Source: Mesostigma viride
Lineage: Eukaryota > Streptophyta > Mesostigmatophyceae > Mesostigmatales > Mesostigmataceae
Reading direction: 5' to 3'
Assembly: GCA_009746045.1 (NCBI GenBank)
Contig: RPFO01000078.1
Span: 639,016 to 703,015, forward strand
Length of the DNA stretch: 64,000 nt
A model generated the notes under the pieces. The model was not told the DNA's origin. It saw nothing but the letters and a program-made list of their open reading frames with translations, and searched no databases. The translations under genes were made by a program, and so were the position numbers. Positions 18,501 to 28,575 of the stretch are shown here, one piece after another; positions within the stretch are counted from its first letter, which is position 1; each line of letters opens with the position of its first letter.

Positions 18501-19039
18501 CTGCTGAGCAGGCGTCATGCAGGTCATCGCCAAGCGACCAAGTGAAGTTCCCCAGCTTGACGAGCATCGAGAGAGGAACCTGGCTGTGGCGGCGCCAGAT
18601 GTCGCTGAAGGTGAGGAGCGCTCGTGGGGCCCACGAAGCAATGTCCCGTGATTTGGGCACGCACTGGGCTCCCTGCAGCGTCACTAGCTGCACGTCTTGT
18701 AGCTCCTGCCGTGCGAGGAGCTGGTATGTCCTGGAGCTTGCCGTGAAGAGACTCCAGGTTCTCCCGCGGTGCCATGTCCAAGTTCCTGAGGATGACTCGG
18801 CAGCGGTGGCGGTCGTGGTCGGTGGCCTCGTATCGCGCTTATCTTCCATCTCCTACAGCTTGGTGGCAATGCATGGCGGCATGTGGTGAAGTTTGCCTGG
18901 CTCTTCAGCAGGTCCGCCCAGGAGCGTGTCGAGAGGTCGATCATCACTATCCCTACCAGCAGATTGGGCGGCGATGGTGGCTGTTCGCTCGGTGCCCAAT
19001 CTCGGAGACCTGCGTGGCCACGGCCGGTCGGCCTCTACC
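18501..19039 (-). pseudogene. L1-like LINE ORF1, downstream piece
   Basis: On the minus strand this encodes pieces in shifting frames of a LINE ORF1: SWADLLKSQANFTT, then RCRVILRNLDMAPRENLESL, then a segment with APRALLTFSDIWRRH. The same order (WADML, HAILKNFDMEEGEN, APWLLLIFESPSD) is seen in the LINE at 62.99-64 kb, which is why I assign it. It is cut on the left by the hAT end at 18500 and on the right by the LTR element at 19040. The upstream part continues at 35053. Confidence 0.7.
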
Positions 19040-20529
19040 AATTAGTCTAAGTCTCCCGCCTATAGCCTAAGTGGACACGTGTCAGTGCTCACCGCCAGCT
19101 GCCACCCCATTGGGCCGGTACCGGGACGGTAGTAGAGCAGTCGTGGCATTAATTAATTAATTAATTAATTAGACTCGTGCTCCCGTTGGGGAGTCACGGA
19201 GCATTAACCCCGATGGATGGATGGGCATGGGTGCAAACAGTCCTACCGGTCTAAGCTATCTACATCAGCTACCTAGCTAGGACATCTATTATCTAACAGT
19301 GCATTACTAACTACAACATCTATCTATACAGCACTGGCGTGCCTCCCACGGGGTTGCACACGCGGGCGCTTCCCCACAGGGGGGGGCTCGTTGTCCTCTA
19401 TGACCTGGGCCCACTTGGCCTTGTCCATCATCTTCTTCCGAATCACGGAGAGGCCTAGGCCCCCCATGTCCTCTGCTAGCTGTTCTTTGAAGGTGCGGGC
19501 CTTGCGGCGTCTAGCATCACTGGGCCCGGCCCACGTCAGGAGGTGCCGGCCAGGCTGAGCTGGTCGCAGTCCTGCGCGGGGGCCACGTGAGGTGTCTATA
19601 CCTGGTTGGTGCGAGCTAAGTGCCCTACTAGCTGCAGGCGCCGCTGCTTAATGGTGCTGGTGATATATGGCATGCCCTGGTACAGGTCCTCATTGCGGAC
19701 ATGAGCAGCATATCCTACTCTGAAAAAGGAACACAGCATGTTGGTGACCGCGCCGTCCAACTCAGGCGGGCCAGCTAGTCGGCGGTGAGGGTCCACGTCT
19801 CGGCCCCATACGTGAGAACAGGAAGGACGAGGACCTTGAACAGGTCCTATCTCTCGATCTTGCCCAGGGGCTTGCGCCACAGGGCCCGGTAATGGCGTAG
19901 AGCGTGCTAGGCGAGGGAGATGCGATGGTCCACATCAACCTCGCAGCTGGGGAGCAGGCTGCCGAGCAGCTTGACGCGGTCCCGATACAGGACTCGAGAG
20001 CCGTCGAGGAGAAAGAGGGGTGGCGGTGAGTGGGTGAGCCCAACCGCCAGGGCCTCTGTCTTCTTGCTGACCTCAAGCCCCACTGCTCGGGCCTCGATAG
20101 CCAGGCAGTCAAGCCATGTATGCACGTGCCCAGTGTCCTCGAAGAGGGTGGTGTCGTCTTCGTAGATGATGTCTGCCAGCCGAATCTACGTTTCGGTCGT
20201 TTCCGCTCTGCCATGCCAGAAGTGGTTAGCAACCAGGCTGAAGTCGTGGCATGGACACGTGGCTATACTCAGTATGTGATGAGCCGGTACCTCAGTACCG
20301 GGACTGTAGTTGTCATGTTAGGACTGACCAGATCAGGTCAATGTAACTGATAGGCTAGTCCGTCCATGATCATCAAGTTAGTGTTAACTTACGCAAAGTC
20401 TGGCCAGCCGTCACAGACGTCTGGCCAACAGTATATGTGCCATTCTATCATAATGCCAAGGTGTCTCGTCGTCCACACACACGCCATTCGGCATTGTCCG
20501 AGCATTCCAGCTCTAGGCAACCACTAACT
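19040..20529 (+). repeat. 5' LTR (P1), interrupted by a LINE
   Basis: The LTR sequence is 19040-19148 plus 20255-20529 (about 384 bp without the insertion). The first bases are AATTAGT, one change from the AGTTAGT start of the other copies. It resembles P2 (28095-28485) and P3 (34671-35047) throughout. Confidence 0.75.
19149..20243 (-). mobile_element. 5'-truncated L1-like LINE (ORF2 C-terminal half)
   Basis: The flanks share the 11-bp duplication AGTCGTGGCAT (19138-19148 and 20244-20254). On the minus strand it starts in the reverse-transcriptase palm: IYEDDTTLF replaces the usual FADD-type motif. It continues through HTWLDCLAIEARAVGLEVSK, LLDGSRVLYRDRVKLLGSLL and VLPVLTYGAETWTL. The C-terminal tail with HLLTWAGPSDARRRKARTFK ends at about 19326. 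Several stops and frame changes make it a pseudogene. The 3' end is a (TTAA)n tail at 19148-19171, the same tail type as the tiny insertion at 11674. Confidence 0.9.
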
Positions 20530-20621
20530 TGCATTAAAAAAAACCCCGAAAGGAACGTGTTTACGACGAGCTAACCGAAACGTTCATTACCAAACCCATT
20601 TTTCACTCTATTTTTCCAAAA
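20530..20621 (+). other. Leader between LTR P1 and gag
   Basis: TGCATTAAAAAAAACCCC directly follows the LTR, and a similar leader follows LTR P2. No usual tRNA primer-binding site was recognised. Confidence 0.5.
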
Positions 20622-23600
20622 ATGTCGTCTAACATGCACCAACAACAACAAGGGCAAGGCTCTGATGGGAGCCAAGAGCTCTAGCTCTCCGACGTCCTCC
20701 TTATCGGGGACGTCCGATTCGGAGCTCGCGTTGCAGCGAGAGATCGAGCGAGAGGCTCGTAGCTTTGACAGGTCCATGGAGGCCGGCCCCTCCACTTCGG
20801 GGACATCGTCCTCGGGACATTGGTCGGATGGGTCGTACAGCAGTGTGGTCCTCCGCGTGCCCCTGTATCCTCAGAGGAGGGGGTCTACGCGCCTGTGGCG
20901 AACAGGCCGCGGGGACTGCCATATGCCCCGACAGCACCAACGGCGGGGGCGGGACCGTCGGAAGCTCCAGCGGACTCAGAGTCCATGGAGTTATATGGCA
21001 TGCAGCCTGGCTCCTCGGCGGAGGAGCAGGAGGATGCTCGCTCGCGTCAGGTGGCAGCTGACGCATGGCTCGCTCGGGCGATGGCCGAGCGTGAGGAACG
21101 CGAGGCGCGTCGGGCGGACACGCATGCTCGTGCGCGCGCCCAGCAGAGGGCGGTCATGCAGAGAACGTGCCTCGTGCCCTGTCTCGCAGTGGGGTTGCTT
21201 ATGGCGAGGAGCAGTACGAGGTGGTGAGGCGTGGTGATCTTGCTTGTTTCCAGAATCTGCGTCGGTCACGTGAGCCGACAGTGCACCTCGGCGTGCACCA
21301 GGAGTCAGTGAGTACTCCTTGACTGGCCCGTCGGGGGCGTCAGCAGAGGATGAGATCCTCATGATCCCGGCGATCACAACAGTACGAGCCGCGCCAAAGT
21401 CCGACCTCGTAAGCGGTACCCGAAAAGTGGCGCCAAATGCAAATTTTGGTGTGCGCGTGCACGACGGTGACCGAATTCCGGGCGACAGGCATGGCGGTCT
21501 GGCAGGCGATGTTGAGCGCGTAAAAAAGCATTATCAAGGCTGAAATTTAACGCTCATCCTCCTAAGGAGTTATTTGGTCCACCAGTATTTTTTTTCGGCA
21601 GAAAATTTGCGGAATCGAACAGCATATTGCGTCATTCACAGGTGGGTGCCTGTTTGGTCGCAGATTTTCTCTCGACCCCACCTGATTGCAGCAAAAAAAT
21701 TTCCCGATGAAGTGCGCCCTAAGATCGAGTTTATGATCATAAACGACGCATTTTTTAATTCTAAAGACTTTGACCGAACGACTTTTTTCAGTACCGCTGC
21801 AATTTTTTTTTTCCCGAGCTACCGCATATTTCCAACCAATTTCAAGGCTGCGTCAGGCTTGGCAAACCGATAATCCACATATATTCGCGTTTGCCCCAAA
21901 CGTCATGTCGAATGCAGGATTTCTTGGCACTAACGACGCCCACGGCGTCGGGGTTGTTATTAACCTCCCGACATGCACAACCTGCATGCCAGCAGGTGCA
22001 TGCCGCAACGAATTTCTGCTGCGGGGTGTGCGAAACAGACCTCAAATGCAAGAGAGTCATGGTTGTCGACTAGCGGTACGTTCTCATATTCATATCTAGG
22101 TGCCAATTTACTCCTTGACGAAGCCCTTGCCTTTCGTGGATGAATGTTGTAACAGTTCCCCGTCTCCGGAGTCCCTTTGTGTCATCGTACTCCTATTTTA
22201 CGGGAAGTGCGCCATTCAGCGAGCGACGGTTTGATGGCGAGCTGTTTCCTCACACGAGCGATGTGCAGCCTAGTTTAGAGACTAGGGATATCAAGAAGCA
22301 ATTCTTCACACGGATGTTAGGGAGAGGCCGTGCTGGGTTGCGTGCAAGCTATTGCCGGCTGGCTGGCCATTGCCGCCGATGACAACATTGATGTCGACGC
22401 AGTCAAGGCTATGGATAACAAAGCTGCTGCTTTGTTATATATGGTTGTGCGTGGTACAAAATATGGGCAGTTTTCTTGCATGGCATGGTTGACCCTTAAG
22501 GGGCAAAGAAATGAAAGAATGTTGATGGCAACCCCAGAGTTATGGGTGGCCTCCTTTAACGGTTGACGGCAGCGCATGCTTTGATGAGTCCATCCAACCC
22601 ATTGCATACGTGCACGCCATTCCTCTTACGCATCAACAAAGCATCTACCCTGACGCATGTGTAGGACATGCCTGTACATGAAAACTATTCATCATGGTTT
22701 GTGGAGCGGGTGTGATGCCATGAGAGCAGGGAGAGAGTCGATTGCTGGGCTAGGTCTGCTACCTGTGCTGCGGCCACATGGCGGCCTAGTGCACATGATG
22801 CCTTCCATGCCAGCACCCAAGCTGCCTCCATCACCCACGGTGACACCATGACTGATGAGCCGAGGGCGTCATCATGGACGCCAACGTTCATGCAGTTCAG
22901 GCTGTGCGTGCTGGCGAAGGGCACGGGTAAATGAGCCAGTTACTACGCACGCTGCCACCAGCGCCAATGAAGAAACCCAAAACCTGCCCTTCAGATACTA
23001 AGGTATGTGCAACTTGGTTTCTCATTTCTTGTGGCCTACCAGCAACTCCTGATTTTCCTATGATGCATGTTGGCAGAATTTGGCGACGTTATGGCAGAGG
23101 GCATGGCCATACATCCCCAATGCCAGCGGTGCAAGGGTTGGATTGCCAAGAGAACCACACACACATGCACATGCTCAACGCCTCTTACTCCAAGGCCACT
23201 GCCACTCACCCAGAAAGACAGGCACACATACGAACCATTGCTGAGATGCAAGCCAGACTTCGGGTCCTTACGGCAATGAGAGATGGGATGAGGCACGACC
23301 TAGTTTGACAGTTTAGCTGAGGAAGTGCAGTAGTTGGGACTTGGGAGACAGTCAAGGATGGCTGGGAGAAGCATGGCACAAGCTACAAGGATGACTGACA
23401 GTTGGCAAGCGCAAGGGCAAGGGCAAGGGCAAGAGCAAGACCACAATGAGAAAGGGATATGGAGAGTTGGCCTCATGCAGCATGCGTTAATGTGGACTGT
23501 GGTACGCCTGTGGCCAGGGAGCTGACTGATATTGTGCAATGGTCACTTCATGCTAGGTATGATAGTGGCCAAGTTTATTTAGTTGCTTAGGGCAAACCTT

Positions 23601-24251
23601 GAGGCAGCAACAGGGGGATTTGTCAGTGGCTACTTCATCAATGCCACCATGCTGGCTGAGGAGTTGGACGTCCAACATGGAAGCTGCGTGGCCAGCAAGG
23701 CAGGCCCAGGCTGAGAGTCTAGGCAGGAGCATGAGGTATGCAAGTTGAGGAATGGGGGATGAGGTGTGACAAGGTCAGGTAGGCCTTGTCAAGGGATATA
23801 CCACTACTTACACTTAGCGACGCCACAACAATGGTGCGCAAACGCATCGTCGCCATGCCGCCTGCCGAGTGACTTTCAACCCTCACGGCTGGTACGTGAT
23901 GATTGCTGCATATCCAGGTTGGGTTTAGGTCTACTTTGCATGCTGTGGGTGTAGAATAGACCTTCTAGCCCCTGTGACAGCTGCGAGTGGTATTTTCAGC
24001 AAGCCCCTCAATAGGAATCGCCTCAGCTTGGCCACTTGGGCATATAGCCAGCTGGGTCCAGCCAATGTTTAGATGAACAAAATTTTATTTGTATGTCACA
24101 AAAGTCGTAAATATTACATAATGGATGAAAGGATTTTATAGTTAGCAAGCGGCCATATAAATGGGAGTTTACCATATTTCACTTAGGAGGTTTGCTCAAT
24201 CAGTGAGCGTCTTAGAAGCGAAACTGACATGTATTGCATGTATTACTCAAC

Positions 24252-24941
24252 CAAATGACACCTGATTGACCTGGATTTTTGTGCATTGTCCAAACTAGCG
24301 ATTTTAAGCCTGCCTGCAAAGTTCCAGCCTCAACTGAGCACACCTTCTATGAAAACTGCAATGAGTTGTGGTGAGAATGGCGAAAATCGCGCAATTTTGG
24401 TAACATTTGCTGACAAACTGCCATCAAATGATACCTGGTTGACCTGGATTTTTGTGCATTGGCTAAACTAGCGATTTTAAGTCTGCCTGCAAATTTCCAG
24501 TCTCAATTGTTCACAACTTCTATGAAAACTGCTATGAACTGTGGCGAAAAAGGCGAAAATCGCGCAATTTTGGTAACATTTGCTGACAAACTGCCATCAA
24601 ATGACACCTGGTTGACCTGGATTTTTGTGCATTGGCTAAACTAGCAATTTCAAGTCTGCCTGCAAATTTCCAGCCTCAATTGTTCACACCTTGTATGGAA
24701 ACTGCAATGAATGGTGGTGAAAAAGGTGAAAAACGTGCGTTTTTGCTAGCATTTGTCAGCAAAATGTCACCAAACGAAGTGTTAAGGACCTGAATTTTTT
24801 CACAATGTCTAAAAAATGATGTTAAGCATGCATGCAGAGATCCAGCCTCAGCTGGGCACAACTTGTATGGAAACTGCAACATTATGTGGTGAAAAACGTG
24901 AAAAACGCGCGTTTTTGCTAGCATTTGGTGGCAGTTTGTCA
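24252..24941. repeat. Four tandem copies of a 173-bp unit
   Basis: The motif CAAATGA...CCTGGATTTTTGTGCATTG recurs at 24252, 24425, 24598 and, more diverged, 24772, with a final partial copy near 24942. The first three copies are very similar; the fourth has drifted. ORFs of about 60 codons in them are a by-product of the repeat. Confidence 0.85.
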
Positions 24942-25136
24942 CTAAACGGGGTCAGATGACCATGGGACCTGGTGCACAGTTGGTAGTCATGAGCATCAGT
25001 CTCCTTGCAAGCAGCCAGGCCAGGAGCTCTTCATTTGCATGTTATACGGGCTATGTTTATTATAAAACCTGAAATTTTGCTAAAAATAGATGTGCCAAAA
25101 ATAGACCAACCGAGGTCAAAAAAATCTGGAAAGTTC

Positions 25137-27057
25137 AATTCATGTCCCACGTAGCTCCCACAAAAACCAGCATCTTCATTAAAACAATAAGTGGAAGCAT
25201 ACATGTGACACTAATTGACATGCCCGGAGGCACGCGGACACGGGTGGGTGGGTGGGGAGCAAAGAAAGAGGCCGACAAAACCAGCCAGAGCGGCTTTTAG
25301 TCGCAAAACCTCCCTTATCCCTAGCTAACTGACGTCATTAAACCCTTATGTTTAGTGGATGCTAGTAAGACGCTAACCGTACAAACCGGGGGTAGAATAT
25401 CCCGAATCTGCACGGCTAGTATTAAATAATGCGTATGTTGTTCTTTTCAGGGGCACTGCACCTCACGCCCCGTTCCGCCCGGGTATAATCAACCCAAGCG
25501 CGGAACGCACATTTTATTTAATTCATTTTTCAACCATGCACTATATTGCATCTACTAATCACAAAAGCTCTAGCCAAACAGCTACGAGTAAACACTACGA
25601 CCTATAAGCCGCTCATCCAGCGGCCTCTTGTTCCCGCATTCACGTATAGAAGAAACTCCGTTCAAAGAACCCCGATTCATGTCCCACGTAGCTCCCACAA
25701 AAACCAGCATCTTCATTAAAACAATAAGTGGAAGCATACATGTGACACTAATTGACATGCCCGGAGGCACGCCGTTCAAGGCCCTTCATGAAGTACGTTG
25801 CCCAATCACCCCCGCCCTGGCTTTCCCTTGAAGCCGCACTCCACCTTGCTCGTTGTCACAAGTGACCGCCCTGCCGCAAAACGGGAGCCCCCCACATCGG
25901 GAGGCGTGTGCCCGGCGGCTGTGGATGCATGGCCAGGCCCAAAAAGGCCCAGCGCATTTGCACTGCGATTGCGCACGGCCAGCCTATCATGACCCCTCTC
26001 GGGGCCCCGAGTCGGTACCGCTATGGCCGTCTCCCCATAGACCCGGGGTGCTTCGAGAAAAAACGTGGACCTAGCCCAGGCCCCGCCAGCCCGGATGCCC
26101 GAGGCCACAGCCCCAGGCACCTGGCTGAACGAGAGTCCGTTCAGCCAAGACCGCATTCCCCCCCGAGGTTTCTATGCGTGGGGAAAAAATTTCTAGCTTA
26201 GGCGCTTTTCCCATCGCCGTCCCCAGCCCCAACCACCCCCCCTCGGCGGAAGGCAATTGCAAAGTTTGCTGGCCAGCAGCAATTTCCGAAGAAAAAGCCG
26301 CAGGCCGCGGACCGAGACACGGGTCGCCAGTGCCAGCCATCCGGCTCCAACCCGGGGTGCAAGCATCCCCAGGTACGGAGCACCAGCTCGCGCACTGGGC
26401 CGACCAAGCGACAGTTGAGCACCTGTCACGGCATCCGGCCACCAAAGACCCCAAGCTGGGGAAAAGGTGCGGACCGGAGGTAATCATTTTCTTTTCTTTT
26501 AGTTAACCGAGCGAGGAACTACGCCTGGCCGGTTAACAACTGGAAGTCTCACCACTGGCCAAGTGGCCAGTGCAACCAGTGCTTTTGGGATTTTGCTCCG
26601 CAGCACCCATAGCTGCGGCTGCCGCCGCAACGACAACGAGCAAAGAAAGAGGCCGACAAAACCAGCCAGAGCGGCTTTTAGTCGCAAAACCTCCCTTATC
26701 CCTAGCTAACTGACGTCATTAAACCCTTATGTTTAGTGGATGCTAGTAAGACGCTAACCGTACAAACCGGGGGTAGAATATCCCGAATCTGCACGGCTAG
26801 TATTAAATAATGCGTAGGTTGTTCTTTTCAGGGGCACTGCACCTCACGCCCCGTTCCGCCCGGGTATAATCAACCCAAGCGCGGAACGCACATTTTATTT
26901 AATTCATTTTTCAACCATGCACTATATTGCATCTACTAATCACAAAAGCTCTAGCCAAACAGCTACGAGTAAACACTACGACCTATAAGCCGCTCATCCA
27001 GCGGCCTCTTGTTCCCGCATTCACGTATAGAAGAAACTCCGTTCAAAGAACCCCGAT
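25137..27057. repeat. Tandem duplication of a 1.4-kb unit, first copy internally deleted
   Basis: Block S (about 97 bp; 25137-25234 and 25675-25771) and block R (about 421 bp; 25256-25676 and 26637-27057) occur in the order S, R, S, U, R. The second unit has an 860-bp GC-rich spacer U between S and R. In the first unit it is replaced by about 20 bp (CGGACACGGGTGGGTGGGTG). R ends GTTCAAAGAACCCCGATTC. Confidence 0.85.
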
Positions 27058-28094
27058 TCCTTCTATTGGTGTCCCAAACTGCTGCCTGCGCATATCTAGC
27101 ATGTTTGGACTTAATCTGCTCCATGTAGGGCTTATAAGGTAGGTTTTTGGCACTTTCATTCCGTTGTGATGGTGGCGCGCGAGAAGGAGGCCAAGAAGCG
27201 AATGGAGGCTTTCACCACGGCAGACAAGGTTCGTCGGCAGGCGCGGAGGGCCGCGGCGGAGCAGAAGAAGGAGCGGGAGCAGGCGGAGCGCGAGCGGCAA
27301 GTGGCCTTGGCGGAGCGCATCAAGCTGAAGATGTCCATCACGCAGGTGCGCCGTGACAGGATGGCCCGCGAGCTTCGGGCCTGGAAGAAGGATCAGGCGT
27401 TGAAGCTGCAGGGGCTTGCTGAGATGGAGGCGCCTGGCAGGCGTGAGGCTGAGGAGCGTTACCAAAGGTCGCTGGCGCGCCGGAAGGCCAACCTGGGCAG
27501 GATGGAGGAACGCATGCTTAAGCAGAAGCGTCGCATGGTAAAGCACGCTCGCAAGACGGCAGTGCGGGGACCACTTGGGGAGGCGATAAGAGCCGAATTC
27601 GGCCTTGAGCCGGATGAGTACGTTTCAGCACAACAAATGTTTTATTACCTTTCCCAGCCTAAGAAGACGATTGTTAATCGTGATGGTTCAGCAGCACGCA
27701 CGCGCGTCCACTGCCAGCCAGGGGAGGCTGGCCCGTCCAACCTGGTAAACAGGGAAGACATTCTTGACCAGTTGAAGATGGCGCAAGCCATGCTCGAGAT
27801 GGATCACCCGCTGTCACCAGGGGAGCAGGGGGTACTGGCAACAACGGTGGCAAGGCTCGTAGCCTCGCTAAAGCGAGCCAGGAGAAGGGCTCAGGCTGAG
27901 GCGTGCACATCACCCCGCCCCAAGCGCAGGAGGGACGAGGGGGAGGATGGTGAAGGAAGGGGGGGCGACCAGGGCGGAGTAGGCCAAGGGGACCAGGAAT
28001 CTGCACACGGGCAGCGAGCGGGAGGAGAGCAGCAGCAGCAGCAACAGCAACAGCAGCAGCAGCAGCCGCCACCCGCAGGCACGACCACCACCAA

Positions 28095-28485
28095 AGTTAG
28101 TCTAAGTCTCCCGCCAGTAGCCTAAGTGAACACGTGCCAGCACCGCCGGCACCCAATTGGGTACTGGGACGGTGCTGGACTAGAGCAGTCGTGGCATGGA
28201 CACGTGGCTATACTCAGTATGTGATGAGCCGGTACCTCAGTACCGGGACTGTAGTTGTCATGTTAGGACTGACTAGATCAGGTTGTAACTGATAGGCTAG
28301 TCCGTCCAGGATGAGTAAGTTAGGCTTAACTTACGCAAAGTCTGGTCAGCCGCAAGTGACGGCTGACCAGCGGTATATGTGCCACATTATCCTAATGCCA
28401 ACAAGGTGTCTCGTCGTTCACACACAAGCCATTTGGCATTGTCTGCGTGCACTGAGCTTTCCAGTTCTCTGTATGCTCACTAACT
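28095..28485 (+). repeat. Internal LTR copy (P2)
   Basis: A 391-bp LTR of the same family (AGTTAGT...CACTAACT) starts directly after the truncated outer gag. It is visibly diverged from P1 and P3, so it comes from a different family member. It contains a perfect hairpin (see 28342-28370). Confidence 0.8.
28342..28370 (+). promoter_or_regulatory. Conserved hairpin in the LTR
   Basis: CTGGTCAGCCG and CGGCTGACCAG pair perfectly over 11 bp with a 7-base loop. In P3 (34918-34946) the two sides are CTGGCCAGCCGT and ACGTCTGGCCAG, which still pair. The C-to-T change on one side of P2 is matched by G-to-A on the other. It sits just upstream of a TATATG motif. Confidence 0.6.
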
Positions 28486-28575
28486 TGCATTAAAAAACAC
28501 CCCGAAAGGAACGTGTTTTTACGACGAGCGAACCGAAGCGTTCATTACAAACCCCATTTTACACTCTCTCCAAAA

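Larger units (their letters stand above)
21375..27168. mobile_element. 5.8-kb insertion with CACAAC...GTTGTG ends
   Basis: Compared with the uninterrupted gag copies, the insertion splits ...CCCGGCGAT and GGTGGCGCG... It starts CACAAC and ends GTTGTG, with a 2-bp (AT) or 3-bp (GAT) target duplication. No transposase was recognised. An ORF fragment at 22931-23308 and its neighbours include a Cys-rich segment (CQRCKGWIAKR). There is a possible intron at 23002-23077 (GTATGT...GGCAG). A CACTA-like DNA transposon is possible but unproven. Confidence 0.55.
20622..28094 (+). pseudogene. Gag-like gene, outer copy, split by a 5.8-kb insertion
   Basis: The reading starts at the ATG at 20622 and resembles the copies at 28576 and 34481 (ELALQREIEREARSFDRSME, then DSESMELYGMQPGSSAEEQ). 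It runs to 21374, is interrupted by an insertion, and resumes at 27169 with a highly charged coiled-coil region (VRRQARRAAAEQKKEREQAE). It ends in a Gln run and a Thr run at 28094, where LTR P2 abruptly begins. At least one frameshift lies near 20880. The C-terminal capsid-like part is missing from this copy. Confidence 0.75.

Noticed and set aside
22931..23308. 125-codon ORF with CxxC-like residues as a zinc-finger gene
   Set aside because: Too fragmentary; kept only as part of the 5.8-kb insertion.
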